Of a DNA stretch of 64,000 bases, positions 8,012 through 17,127 are shown piece after piece. The notes beneath the pieces were generated by a model. That model had not been told where the DNA came from. It searched no databases and was given only the letters and a program-made list of their open reading frames with translations. The stretch spans positions 310,001 to 374,000 of the forward strand of contig JAHBTX010000001.1 in assembly GCA_019638395.1 (NCBI GenBank), given 5' to 3'. Both the position numbers and the translations under genes were made by a program. Position 1 is the stretch's first letter; each line of letters begins with the position of its first letter. Source of the DNA: Cyclobacteriaceae bacterium (lineage in GTDB: Bacteria; Bacteroidota; Bacteroidia; Cytophagales; Cyclobacteriaceae).

Positions 8012-8959
8012 TTACCCCTCTCCTTTGGAGTGGGGAATAACATAAGCTCCATGCTGATTCACCTGTGAAACAAATGCATCTGCACTAAGCTGCCTTTTTT
8101 CAAATTCATGTTGAACCGCCTTGGCCACCGTATTCGCTTTTTCGAAAGTTTCAGTTAACGCAAAAACCGTTGGTCCCGAACCTGAAATTCCAAAACCCAA
8201 CGCACCGGCCTCAATAGCTACGTTGCGCATCACATCAAAGCCTGGAATAAATGCCGCCCGTATGGGTTCTGCAATTACATCTTTCAACGAGCGACCGATC
8301 AAACTGTAATCAGGTTTGGTCAATCCCAACATGAGCCCGGCTATGTTTCCACTTTGCGTGATGGTATCTTTTAACGAAACAGAATGACGCAATACTTTTC
8401 GGGAGTCTTCGGTCTTTAATTCCAGGTGCGGATGGATAAGCGCACAAAATAAGTTTTCCGCTGCGTTCACTTTAATTACATCCAGCGGATGATAATCGCG
8501 CACTAAAACAAAACCTCCTAATAATGATGGAGCCACGTTATCAGCATGAGCCGAACCACAGGCAATTCGTTCGGCTTCCATAGCGTGCGGTACCAATTGT
8601 TCGCGTGTAAGCGGATTGCCCAACAATTCGTTTATAGCAACCAATGCTGCTACACCACTGGCCGCACTGGAGCCCATACCACTTCCCAACGGTAAATTTT
8701 TCTTCAATTCAATATCAACGCCCTGCTTCGAACCAATGGCATTCAGAAATGAAAGTATGGCTACGCTAGCCGTATTCTTTTCTGCTTCGCGCGGAAGTTT
8801 ACCGTTATCACCTTCAATGGAAACAACTTGTACCAGTTCATCATCACGTAATGTTAATTTCACCTCATCACCCGGATGATCTACTGCAAAGCCGAGTATA
8901 TCAAAACCACAACAAACATTGGCAACGGTAGCAGGAGCGAAAGCACGAATGGATTTCAT
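8012..8959 (-). CDS. thrB: Homoserine kinase
   Basis: The 315-residue GHMP-family kinase phosphorylates homoserine with ATP. The nucleotide-binding loop LPLGSGMGSSAASG is clear, as are the N-terminal AFAPATVANVCCGFD and the C-terminal GFGISGSGPTVFAL segments typical of ThrB. It lies between thrA and thrC on the same strand, 39 bases after thrA. The short gap before it contains repeated words (ATTACGATTT) like other gaps in this window. Confidence 0.95.
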   Translation of the reverse strand: MKSIRAFAPATVANVCCGFDILGFAVDHPGDEVKLTLRDDELVQVVSIEGDNGKLPREAEKNTASVAILSFLNAIGSKQGVDIELKKNLPLGSGMGSSAASGVAALVAINELLGNPLTREQLVPHAMEAERIACGSAHADNVAPSLLGGFVLVRDYHPLDVIKVNAAENLFCALIHPHLELKTEDSRKVLRHSVSLKDTITQSGNIAGLMLGLTKPDYSLIGRSLKDVIAEPIRAAFIPGFDVMRNVAIEAGALGFGISGSGPTVFALTETFEKANTVAKAVQHEFEKRQLSADAFVSQVNQHGAYVIPHSKGEG

Positions 8960-8998
8960 ACGAAAGAATTACGATTTAATATTTACGCATTACGATTT

Positions 8999-11452
8999 TT
9001 AGCTATTGGAATAGTTACCAATTCGAATAATATCTGCAAATACTCCGGCAGCAGTTACTTCAGCACCGGCACCGGGCCCACGAATAACCATCGGGCGTTC
9101 GTTGTATCGCTCGGTAGTAAGCAAAATAATATTGTCGCTTCCCGACAATGAGTAAAATGGATGTTGAGTATTTACAGATCCGAGTTTAATACTGGTCTTT
9201 CCATCTTTCAATACAGCCATGTACCGCAGCTTTTCATTTCGCGAATCTGCTGCTTGTGCCAACTGTTCAAAATAATCGTTGTGCGTTGCTAACTTCTCAA
9301 AAAATTGATCCACGCTCATTTCACCACGACAGTCTTCAGGTACCAGATTCTCCACTTTAATATCACTTAGCTCTAAAGTAAGTCCGGCTTCACGCGAAAG
9401 AATTAAAATCTTGCGTGCTACATCCATACCATTAAGGTCATCGCGTGGATCGGGTTCGGTGTAACCTTTTGCTTTTGCTTCCTTTACCACATCGCTAAAC
9501 TTATCGCCCGATTTAAAAAAACTGAATATGTAATTAAGAGTTCCGCTTAACACCGCTTCAATACTTAACACTGTATCACCACTCACCAATAAATCATGTA
9601 AAGTATTGATAACCGGAAGTCCTGCGCCCACATTGGTTTCGTATAAAAATTTAACACCGCGTCTTTGTGCGGCTTGCCTTAAGGTTTGATATTTTTGATA
9701 AGCACCTGAGTTTGCTTTCTTGTTGGGCGTTACGATGGAGATATTAGACGACAAAATGGTTTCGTAGTGCTCTGTTACTTCTTCACTAGAAGTACAATCC
9801 ACAAAAATACTGTTCGATAAATTCATACTTATCATGGTACCGATAAAGTTGTTCAGGTTCATCTCTTCACCTTCGTCCAGCATGGTAGCGATGGCATCGC
9901 TTAATTTTAATCCATCTTCATGAAACAACATCTTCTTGCTGTTCGCAATTCCTACTACGTGTATCTCCAGTTGATTTTGTTTTGCCAATTGACTGAATTG
10001 TTTTTGCATCATGGCGAGTAGTGATTTGCCAATCAAACCTGTACCCACCAAAAAAACATTCAATACTTTTCTGTCCGACAAGAAAAAGGCTTCGTGCAAC
10101 ACGTTCAACGCTTTCGCGATGTCTTGTTGATGAATAACTGCAGAGATATTTAATTCCGATGATCCCTGCGCGATCGCATTAATATTAATACCACTTTTTC
10201 CCAATGCGTTAAACATCCGTCCACTGGTTCCGGGATTATGTTTCATATTCTCCCCTACTATCGCCACAATAGCCAGACTCTCTTCCACTTTTACCGCGTC
10301 CATTTCCTTGCTGCGGATTTCATATTGAAATTCTTTTTCAATTGCCGTTTTTGCCTGCTGTGTTTTATTACTCTCAATCGCAAAACAGATCGAATGTTCA
10401 GACGATGCCTGGCTGATCAAAATCACACTGATATTTTCTTTAGCCAACGTGCCGAACAAGCGCATCGATACACCCACCACACCCATCAGTCCACTACCTT
10501 GCACACTCAGTAAACTGATTTTATCCATAGAAGAAATTCCTTTAATGATCAGGTTTCTTCCGTTCGATTTTTCACTGATAACTGTGCCTTCAAATGTTGG
10601 ATTGAATGTATTCTTGATCCAGATCGGAATGCGGTTAATCATAGCCGGCTGCATGGTTGCCGGAAAAATTACTTTTGCACCAAAGTGCGAAAGCTCCATC
10701 GCCTCTTCGTACGTCATCTCTTTTACCGTAAAGGCTTTCTTCACTTTGCGTGGATCGGCCGTCATCATACCATCTACATCGGTCCAGATTTCGAGATCAG
10801 AAGCTTTTAAAGCACCTGCAAAAATGGCTGCGGTGTAATCAGAACCACTTCTGCCAATCGTAGTTGTTTCACCAGAAGGTGATGAACCAATAAAACCCGT
10901 TATTACTTGTAGTTGGGTACGACTGGCAAAATGTTGTTGTATCAGCTCATTTGTTTTTTCAAAATCAATCCGGGCATAGCCAAAATTATTATCGGTGCGA
11001 ATAACCTGCCGCGCATCCAGAAACTCAGCAGCTATACCCTGGTCTTTCATGGCTTCTGTAATGATGTATGCAGAAAGTCGCTCGCCAAAACTCATGATGT
11101 AATCCAGGGTGCGTGGTGTTCTTTCTTTTACCAGAAATACTCCGTGCAACACATCTTCCAACTCATTGAAGGTATATTTTACCTGCGCAATAATGCTGCT
11201 TTGTTTTTGAACACCAATCAACTCACGCACGGCATCGAGGTGTCGTGCTTCAAGTGCTTTAAGTTCATCTTTGTATTCGCTTTTACCAGCAAGTGCTGCG
11301 GTGCTTAACGCGATAAGCGAATCGGTTACACCACCAAAAGCAGAAAACACAAGCGCGGGTTTATGTTTCAGATAAGGCTTTATAATTTCAATTACGGAGC
11401 GGATGCGTTCTGGTTTAGCAACCGATGAACCACCAAACTTTAAAATTTTCAT
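8999..11452 (-). CDS. thrA: Bifunctional aspartokinase / homoserine dehydrogenase
   Basis: The 817-residue fusion performs the first and third steps from aspartate to homoserine. Residues 1 to about 290 are the kinase (MKILKFGGSSVAKPERI, later GRSGSDYTAAIFAGAL), about 300-450 are paired ACT domains that normally bind threonine, and about 460-817 are the homoserine dehydrogenase (NVFLVGTGLIGKSLLAMM, ..VTPNKKANSGAY.., DLNGMDVARK). Length and order match the family. It is the first gene of the operon. A Thr/Ile-rich leader reading frame lies about 85 bases upstream, so transcription is probably controlled by attenuation as well as by feedback inhibition. Confidence 0.96.
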   Translation of the reverse strand: MKILKFGGSSVAKPERIRSVIEIIKPYLKHKPALVFSAFGGVTDSLIALSTAALAGKSEYKDELKALEARHLDAVRELIGVQKQSSIIAQVKYTFNELEDVLHGVFLVKERTPRTLDYIMSFGERLSAYIITEAMKDQGIAAEFLDARQVIRTDNNFGYARIDFEKTNELIQQHFASRTQLQVITGFIGSSPSGETTTIGRSGSDYTAAIFAGALKASDLEIWTDVDGMMTADPRKVKKAFTVKEMTYEEAMELSHFGAKVIFPATMQPAMINRIPIWIKNTFNPTFEGTVISEKSNGRNLIIKGISSMDKISLLSVQGSGLMGVVGVSMRLFGTLAKENISVILISQASSEHSICFAIESNKTQQAKTAIEKEFQYEIRSKEMDAVKVEESLAIVAIVGENMKHNPGTSGRMFNALGKSGININAIAQGSSELNISAVIHQQDIAKALNVLHEAFFLSDRKVLNVFLVGTGLIGKSLLAMMQKQFSQLAKQNQLEIHVVGIANSKKMLFHEDGLKLSDAIATMLDEGEEMNLNNFIGTMISMNLSNSIFVDCTSSEEVTEHYETILSSNISIVTPNKKANSGAYQKYQTLRQAAQRRGVKFLYETNVGAGLPVINTLHDLLVSGDTVLSIEAVLSGTLNYIFSFFKSGDKFSDVVKEAKAKGYTEPDPRDDLNGMDVARKILILSREAGLTLELSDIKVENLVPEDCRGEMSVDQFFEKLATHNDYFEQLAQAADSRNEKLRYMAVLKDGKTSIKLGSVNTQHPFYSLSGSDNIILLTTERYNERPMVIRGPGAGAEVTAAGVFADIIRIGNYSNS

Positions 11453-11538
11453 AAAGAGATTAACACTGAATTAATTTCAGATTTTGAATTTTGAATGAAT
11501 AAGAAGTATGTCGGGAGTACAGTAGAATAATATGGGCG

Positions 11539-11616
11539 CTACCCCGTAATCGTTGTGGTAATCTCAATGGTAGTTGAGGTTACGGGTGAAATGAAAGATG
11601 TGTTGTGTAGTAACAC
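11539..11616 (-). CDS. Candidate thr operon leader peptide and attenuator
   Basis: On the minus strand, directly upstream of thrA, an open frame ends VTSTTIEITTTITG with TAG at 11541-11539. Seven of the last 13 residues are Thr and three are Ile. This closely resembles the E. coli thr leader core (STTITTTITITTG). The Thr codons lie between the arms of a 7-bp inverted repeat (CCCGTAA at 11586-11580, TTACGGG at 11549-11543). The second arm could instead pair with CTAC and CCC further downstream. No ATG is in frame; GTG at 11616-11614 is the nearest normal alternative start, and TTG at 11622 is another. I could not identify an unambiguous U-tailed terminator before thrA. Confidence 0.5.
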   Translation of the reverse strand: MLLHNTSFISPVTSTTIEITTTITG

Positions 11617-11720
11617 GCGCAACGATTTATTTAGTGCAAGAAGCAAATTGGGTTCGGGTATTGCAAAATATTTTTATGATTTTTGTCGCACCGAAAAACA
11701 AACTAACAGTAAGTAGCCAC

Positions 11721-12245
11721 ATGAACCGGAAGAAGAAACACCCACGCGAGTCGTTCGTAAGCATGACCGAACTGGTATTACCCAACGACACCAATACACT
11801 CAATAACTTAATGGGTGGGCGGTTAATGCATTGGATGGATATTGTATCGGCCATAGCCGGACAAAAACATTGCGGGAGTATTGTGGTAACGGCTTCGGTT
11901 GATAATATTTCGTTTCGTTCGCCTATTCGCTTAGGCGATGTGGTTACGCTGCGAGCCCGTGCTACGCGCGCCTTCAACTCTTCGGTCGAAATCCGGATTG
12001 ATGTAGATGCCGAGAACATACCAGAAGGCAGAAAGATTGAAAGCAATTCAGCCTACTTCACCTTTGTAGCGGTAGATAAAAACGGGCATCCGGTTGAGAT
12101 ACCCGAGATTGTACCCGAAACACCTGAAGAGATTGAATTATATAATGGAGCCTTGCGCAGGCGACAACTTCGCCTGATTTTGAGTGGCCGCATGAAACCC
12201 GATGAAGCAAACGAATTGAAATCCATCTTCACTATTAAAGAATGA
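11721..12245 (+). CDS. Acyl-CoA thioesterase, hotdog fold
   Basis: The 174-residue protein is a hotdog-fold acyl-CoA hydrolase of the YciA/BFIT type, cleaving acyl-CoA to fatty acid and CoA. Typical sequence is LPNDTNTLNNLMGGRLMHWM (Asn-Gly active-site region) and VTASVDNISFRSPIRLGD. I start at ATG 11721 because the longer frame from 11598 has no family sequence and would run over the divergent thr leader. It overlaps the next gene by four bases (ATGA), so the two are translationally coupled. Confidence 0.85.
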   Translation: MNRKKKHPRESFVSMTELVLPNDTNTLNNLMGGRLMHWMDIVSAIAGQKHCGSIVVTASVDNISFRSPIRLGDVVTLRARATRAFNSSVEIRIDVDAENIPEGRKIESNSAYFTFVAVDKNGHPVEIPEIVPETPEEIELYNGALRRRQLRLILSGRMKPDEANELKSIFTIKE

Positions 12246-12619
12246 CCGAAAGTATTGACTTTATATACACCGAAGAACTGTATCAGATACATCCCCTTGC
12301 CACGGTAGTACTTACAAAACCCTGGAAAGAGGTTTCGCAAGCTGAACAAGAATTGCTGGCCCGCATTCTTACCGCACTAAAACTTTCCATAGATGGTGTT
12401 ACAATCGTTCACCAACCGAAGTTGGACCTTTCGGTTTTTGCAATTAAGCCGGAAAAGGTAATTTACTTTGGAGCCTTGCCTCCAGGCCTCTCATATTACG
12501 AGTGCATTGAAGCACAGGGTATAAACCTGGTAGCCTCAGAAGAACTCGCTAAATTATTGGCAAACGACCAGGCTCGTAAAATGCTTTGGACAGCCTTGAA
12601 GCAGCTCTTTTCACCCTGA
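12242..12619 (+). CDS. Conserved small protein, possibly HolD (psi)-like
   Basis: The 125-residue protein starts inside the thioesterase stop (ATGA overlap). It has no signal peptide or membrane segment. The pattern is TVVLTKPWKEVSQAEQELLARIL..LKLSIDGVTI, then a Gly/Pro-rich VIYFGALPPG and a C-terminal KMLWTALKQLF. My recollection is that similar short proteins in Cytophagales have been linked to the DNA polymerase III psi subunit, because of the central FG..PPG segment and the terminal LW..LK helix. That is a weak guess, and no function should be taken as established. Confidence 0.6.
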   Translation: MTESIDFIYTEELYQIHPLATVVLTKPWKEVSQAEQELLARILTALKLSIDGVTIVHQPKLDLSVFAIKPEKVIYFGALPPGLSYYECIEAQGINLVASEELAKLLANDQARKMLWTALKQLFSP

Positions 12620-12651
12620 TTACTTAGATTTTAATTATTTGAGGCTTCTTA

Positions 12652-12659
12652 TATCTTTG
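12652..12659 (+). promoter_or_regulatory. Bacteroidota -7 element upstream of hppA
   Basis: TATCTTTG matches TAnnTTTG exactly, 62 bases before the hppA ATG. No good TTTG lies at the usual spacing upstream, so the -33 box is weak. Confidence 0.45.
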
Positions 12660-12721
12660 CGGTGCTTTTAAAAGCCCCTGCCTCGCGGTTTTTGGCCGGG
12701 TTGTTTAACAAATAAATCTCT

Positions 12722-15001
12722 ATGCAAAACTTACTTTACGCGTTGCCCCTATTTGGTGTGCTGGGGCTCATCTATGTTATCTGGAAAAGTGCCTGGGTGT
12801 CTAAGCAAGATGCCGGCACCGACAAAATGAAAAAAATTGCGAGCCACATCGCAGAAGGTGCCATGGCCTTCCTAAAAGCCGAGTACAAAATTCTGAGTGT
12901 ATTTGTAGGTTGTGTGGCCCTTTTGCTGGCATTTACCGCAAACAGTGAAACATCATCGCCATTAGTAGGGTTATCTTTTGTGTTAGGTGCGTTTTGCTCA
13001 GCACTTGCCGGTTTTATAGGCATGCGGGTAGCAACCAAAGCGAATGTTCGAACCACCAACGCAGCCCGCACCAGTTTAGGCCGGGCCCTTGAGGTTGCTT
13101 TTACAGGCGGCTCAGTTATGGGTATGGGCGTAGTTGGTTTGGGTGTTTTGGGATTAAGCATTTTGTTTATTGTTTATCAAAGTATGTTTACCGAAATCAC
13201 GCAAGTAATTACGGTACTAACAGGTTTCTCTTTCGGTGCCTCTTCAATTGCATTGTTTGCACGTGTGGGTGGCGGTATTTATACTAAAGCTGCCGATGTG
13301 GGCGCTGACTTGGTAGGTAAGGTGGAAGCCGGAATTCCGGAAGATCACCCGCTTAACCCGGCAACCATTGCCGATAACGTGGGCGATAACGTAGGCGATG
13401 TGGCCGGTATGGGTGCCGATCTTTTCGAATCTTACGTAGGTTCAATTATCGGAACTATGGTATTGGGTGCCGCTTTTTTTGCACTGCCCGAATTTGCTGG
13501 CGAAGCTTTTGGTAATGGCCTCTCGGCTGTTTTGTTGCCTTTGACACTTGCCGGAGTTGGTATTATCATGTCCTTTATCGGAACCTTTTTTGTTCGTGTT
13601 AAAGAAGGCGGTAATCCTCAAACCGCGTTAAACACCGGTGAAATTGTTTCGTCTGTAATCATGATCATTGCTTCGTGGTTTATTATTAAAGCCATGTTAC
13701 CCGAAACATGGCAGTATAGCGATCCGCTTTATAATAATGCAGGAGAATACACCACTTATACATCAACCGGAATTTTCTTTGCAACGGTTATTGGTTTAGT
13801 GGCTGGTGTTATTATTGGTTTGATTACTGAATATTATACGGGTATGGGTAAGAAGCCTGTGCTTTCAATCGTAAGGCAATCTTCTACCGGTGCTGCCACC
13901 AATATTATTGCAGGCTTGGGCGTGGGTATGATGTCAACCCTGTGGCCTATTATTATAATTGCACTTTCCATTATTGGTGCTTTTCATTTTGGGGGCTTGT
14001 TTGGTATTGCTATTGCTGCCGTAGGTATGCTCTCCAACCTGGGTATTCAATTGGCAGTAGATGCCTATGGGCCTATATCCGATAATGCCGGTGGTGTAGC
14101 AGAAATGTCTGAATTACCAAAAGAGGTTCGCTCACGTACCGATAAGTTAGATGCAGTGGGTAACACTACAGCCGCCATTGGTAAGGGTTTCGCAATTGCA
14201 TCGGCTGCACTTACAGCATTGGCACTTTTTGGTGCCTTTATGACTACCGCCCATTTAAGAACCATTGACGTATCAAAGGCAAATGTAATGGCCGGGTTAT
14301 TTATTGGCGGTATGCTTCCGTTTGTGTTTTCAGCATTAGCCATGGGCGCAGTAGGTAGGGCAGCTATGTCTATGATAGAAGAAGTGCGGAGGCAGTTTAA
14401 TGATATTCCGGCACTAAAAGCCGCGTTGGCTGTAATGAAAAAGAATGGCGATAAAGAAATGAGTGAATGGACAGTTGAGGATCAAAAGACATTCCAGGAA
14501 GCCGATGGAAAAGCTGAGTATGGAAAGTGCGTTGAAATCTCAACCAAAGCCGCCATACGCGAAATGGTAATTCCTGGACTTATGGCCGTAATTGTTCCGG
14601 TTGTAATTGCCTTCCTTCCCGGTTTTGGCGTGGAATCTCTTGGAGGGATGCTGGCTGGTGTAACCGTTTCAGGTGTGTTGATGGCTATCTTTCAATCTAA
14701 TGCAGGTGGTGCCTGGGATAACGCCAAAAAAAGCTTTGAAGAAGGCGTAGAAATTAACGGACAGAAGTACTTCAAAAAATCCGATCCACACAAGGCAGCA
14801 GTGGTGGGTGATACTGTTGGCGATCCGTTTAAAGATACTTCCGGCCCATCCCTTAACATCCTGCTTAAATTAATGTCGGTAGTGGCATTGGTAATTGCCC
14901 CATTCCTGGCAAAAGACAACGCTGCAACTGCAAATACCGAAACTGAAAAACAAAAGGTTGAAATAGTGGTTACACAAAATCAGGAGACTGAGGTTAAGTA
15001 A
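12722..15001 (+). CDS. hppA: Membrane-bound cation-pumping pyrophosphatase
   Basis: The 759-residue inner-membrane protein has about 16 membrane helices and couples pyrophosphate hydrolysis to export of H+ or Na+. The catalytic loop [11 protein letters not shown] (about residues 192-202) and the acidic run [19 protein letters not shown] are intact. In the motif [13 protein letters not shown] (about 480-492), Ala occupies the position that is Lys in K+-independent enzymes, which points to the K+-dependent class; many of that class pump Na+. Which ion is moved cannot be decided by eye. It has its own promoter-like box and a strong terminator. Confidence 0.95.
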   Translation: MQNLLYALPLFGVLGLIYVIWKSAWVSKQDAGTDKMKKIASHIAEGAMAFLKAEYKILSVFVGCVALLLAFTANSETSSPLVGLSFVLGAFCSALAGFIGMRVATKANVRTTNAARTSLGRALEVAFTGGSVMGMGVVGLGVLGLSILFIVYQSMFTEITQVITVLTGFSFGASSIALFARVGGGIYTKAADVGADLVGKVEAGIPEDHPLNPATIADNVGDNVGDVAGMGADLFESYVGSIIGTMVLGAAFFALPEFAGEAFGNGLSAVLLPLTLAGVGIIMSFIGTFFVRVKEGGNPQTALNTGEIVSSVIMIIASWFIIKAMLPETWQYSDPLYNNAGEYTTYTSTGIFFATVIGLVAGVIIGLITEYYTGMGKKPVLSIVRQSSTGAATNIIAGLGVGMMSTLWPIIIIALSIIGAFHFGGLFGIAIAAVGMLSNLGIQLAVDAYGPISDNAGGVAEMSELPKEVRSRTDKLDAVGNTTAAIGKGFAIASAALTALALFGAFMTTAHLRTIDVSKANVMAGLFIGGMLPFVFSALAMGAVGRAAMSMIEEVRRQFNDIPALKAALAVMKKNGDKEMSEWTVEDQKTFQEADGKAEYGKCVEISTKAAIREMVIPGLMAVIVPVVIAFLPGFGVESLGGMLAGVTVSGVLMAIFQSNAGGAWDNAKKSFEEGVEINGQKYFKKSDPHKAAVVGDTVGDPFKDTSGPSLNILLKLMSVVALVIAPFLAKDNAATANTETEKQKVEIVVTQNQETEVK

Positions 15002-15021
15002 TTCACAGACTTATGTTTCGC

Positions 15022-15054
15022 AAAAGAGCGGTGCCACACACCGCTCTTTTTTTT
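15022..15054 (+). terminator. Rho-independent terminator after hppA
   Basis: A perfect 12-bp stem (AAAAGAGCGGTG at 15022-15033, CACCGCTCTTTT at 15039-15050) with loop CCACA continues into a run of eight T. It ends hppA transcription before the DUF2147 gene. Confidence 0.92.
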
Positions 15055-15085
15055 ATCTTTAAGGCTCAACACCCAACTATTGATT

Positions 15086-15514
15086 ATGATCCGAGCTTTG
15101 ATTTTTATTTTTTTAAGTTGTTGCGCATTAAGCGGCCGCGCACAAACTATTGTAGGAAAGTGGCAAACCATCGATGACGAAACCGGCAAACCAAAATCGG
15201 TTGTTGAAATTACCGAGCGCAATGGAAAATATTATGGAAAAATAGTAAGGCTGTTTCGTAGTGCAGCCGAAGATCAAGATCCCATTTGCGATAAATGCCC
15301 TACCGATGACGATCGGTATAAAAAGAAGATCATCGGAATGGAGATTTTGCGAAATCTTGTAAAAGACAATGATGAATTTTCAGGAGGAACTATTATAGAT
15401 CCCAACAACGGCAAAATATACCGCTGCAAAGTTTGGTTAGATGGAAATAATCTGAAGTTACGAGGCTATCTCGGCCCCTTCTTTCGCACCCAAACCTGGC
15501 TTCCCGAACGTTAA
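15086..15514 (+). CDS. DUF2147 secreted protein
   Basis: The 142-residue exported protein has a signal peptide (MIRALIFIFLSCCALSGRAQ) and the DUF2147 pattern: IVGKWQTIDDETGKPKSVVEI near the start, paired cysteines in ICDKCP, then RGYLGPFFRTQTW at the end. The family is a lipocalin-like beta fold of unknown function in the periplasm or outer-membrane environment. The start is ATG 15086; the TTG two codons earlier is less likely. The gene stands alone behind the hppA terminator, and a TATCTTTA -7-like box lies 25-32 bases upstream. Confidence 0.85.
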   Translation: MIRALIFIFLSCCALSGRAQTIVGKWQTIDDETGKPKSVVEITERNGKYYGKIVRLFRSAAEDQDPICDKCPTDDDRYKKKIIGMEILRNLVKDNDEFSGGTIIDPNNGKIYRCKVWLDGNNLKLRGYLGPFFRTQTWLPER

Positions 15515-15622
15515 TTATCATCCTGTCGGAAAAATAACGACCTTAATCCCGCAATAATTCCGTTTATCACTTAGTAAAGGTTACCAACCGTGGCGTTACG
15601 AGTATTCAAAAGCAACTTGCAA

Positions 15623-16162
15623 ATGGACGAAAAGGAGATTTTCGAGCGGATCCAAAATGGAGACGAGAAAGCCCTTGAGTTAATTTATAAGAAGTACTAC
15701 CGAATGATGACCAAGCTGGTGATCACCAATAGTGGTACAGAAGAAGAAGCGCGGGATATTTATCAGGATGCACTAGTGGTTTTTTGGCAGAAGGCCAGAT
15801 CGGGCAACTTGGTAATGACCGCCAAAATGAGTACGTATATTTATAGTATTTGTCAAAATCTTTGGCGGAAGGAACTTGACCGGAAAAAGCGGCTTTCCCA
15901 CGAAGAAAAAGATGCGGCTCAATCCATGGATATGGATAGTCCCGAACGTGAGAAGATAATTGCCAAATGTTTAGAACAACTTGGCGAAACCTGCCGCAAA
16001 GTTTTGATGTACTATTACTTTGATGAGATGTCGATGCAGGAAATAGCCGAAAAACTTGGCTTTGCCAATACCGACACTGCTAAAACAAAAAAATATAAGT
16101 GCAAACAGAAGTTGGATGAATTGGTGAAAGCGCAATACACAGAACATGATTTTTTAGACTAA
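15623..16162 (+). CDS. ECF-type RNA polymerase sigma factor
   Basis: The product (179 residues from ATG 15623, or 190 from an in-frame GTG at 15590) is a sigma-70 factor of the extracytoplasmic-function class. Region 2 is seen in LELIYKKYYRMMTKLV..EEEARDIYQDALVVFWQKA and region 4 in CRKVLMYYYFDEMSMQEIAE followed by a helix-turn-helix. It directs RNA polymerase to a special set of promoters. The next gene, 12 bases downstream, encodes a membrane protein suited to be its anti-sigma factor. The regulon is unknown. Confidence 0.88.
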   Translation: MDEKEIFERIQNGDEKALELIYKKYYRMMTKLVITNSGTEEEARDIYQDALVVFWQKARSGNLVMTAKMSTYIYSICQNLWRKELDRKKRLSHEEKDAAQSMDMDSPEREKIIAKCLEQLGETCRKVLMYYYFDEMSMQEIAEKLGFANTDTAKTKKYKCKQKLDELVKAQYTEHDFLD

Positions 16163-16174
16163 GAAGAAAGCAAA

Positions 16175-16999
16175 ATGAACAACATCGATTTAATAGATGA
16201 CTACCTGACTGGCCGGTTGAGCGATACACAACGGGAGGCATTTGAACAACAATTAAATGCCGATCCTTCGCTTAAAGCCGATGTAGAATTTCAGCAACAG
16301 GTTATTGACGGCTTAAAAAAAGCACGAGTTGCCGAGTTGAAATCGATGCTTAGTAAAGTTCCGGTACCGGCTGTAAAAGAGTTTACAACATTAAAAGTTG
16401 CTGCTGGCATTGTGGGCGGTGCGCTTTTAGTAGGCGCTTTATACTGGTACAACGATCAACCTGATCAGCCCATCATAGCCGAACCAGAAGATACTATTCA
16501 GGTGATTACCGAAACCGAGCAAAACTCACCAGTCGGGGAAGAGTTTATTCCAATCGAAACCAACAAGAAAGAAGAACAGGTATTCGTTAATCCAGAATTA
16601 AAAAAACAATCTGCTTCCGCTTCGGCTGTTAAGCCTTTTTTACAGGTAGTAGATCCAAGTCAGGAATTAGTAGAAAGCACGTCATCACCTGTAAACCACG
16701 GTGAGGTTCGGTCATCGGCTCCGGCCATCGAGCTTACATCAATTCAGGTAGATATTGACACTGCTAGTAAGAAATACAAATTCCACTATCAGTACACACA
16801 AAATAAGGTAGTGTTATATGGTAGTTTTGATAGAAGCTTATATGAGATCATAGAATTGAATGGCGAGAATCATTCCGTTTACTTGTTTTATCAAAACAAA
16901 TACTACCACCTACAAGAGACTGCAACGGACATTACTCCGTTGGAACCATTAACAGACAAAGCAGCTTTAATGCGGTTAGAAGCTTACCGAAAAAAGTAA
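16175..16999 (+). CDS. Single-pass membrane protein, probable anti-sigma factor
   Basis: The 274-residue protein has a cytoplasmic N-terminal helical part (DLIDDYLTGRLSDTQREAFE) like the sigma-binding end of anti-sigma factors in Bacteroidota, one membrane helix (about residues 73-92) and an extracytoplasmic Pro/Glu/Ser-rich C-terminal part. No zinc-binding HxxxCxxC is present. The sigma gene 12 bases upstream makes it the likely partner, holding the sigma factor at the membrane until a signal arrives. The function is inferred from layout and the N-terminal pattern only. Confidence 0.7.
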   Translation: MNNIDLIDDYLTGRLSDTQREAFEQQLNADPSLKADVEFQQQVIDGLKKARVAELKSMLSKVPVPAVKEFTTLKVAAGIVGGALLVGALYWYNDQPDQPIIAEPEDTIQVITETEQNSPVGEEFIPIETNKKEEQVFVNPELKKQSASASAVKPFLQVVDPSQELVESTSSPVNHGEVRSSAPAIELTSIQVDIDTASKKYKFHYQYTQNKVVLYGSFDRSLYEIIELNGENHSVYLFYQNKYYHLQETATDITPLEPLTDKAALMRLEAYRKK

Positions 17000-17115
17000 T
17001 TAAGCTGTTTATTTTACCAGTTGTGCTGCCCTGGTTAAGCTGCCAGTAATAGTGCCTTCTTAAAAATACCTTTTGGGAATTTCCCCTAAAACTTATTTTT
17101 AAGAAGGTCTCTACT

Positions 17116-17123
17116 TATCTTTG
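17116..17123 (+). promoter_or_regulatory. -7 element almost touching the ftsX start
   Basis: TATCTTTG matches the Bacteroidota -7 consensus and ends 4 bases before the ftsX ATG at 17128. Transcription from it would begin at or very near the start codon, giving a leaderless or nearly leaderless mRNA. Confidence 0.45.
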
Positions 17124-17127
17124 GCGC

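Noticed and set aside
11598-11720. N-terminal extension of the thioesterase to 11598
   Set aside because: The extra 41 residues lack hotdog-family sequence and run over the divergent thr leader region.
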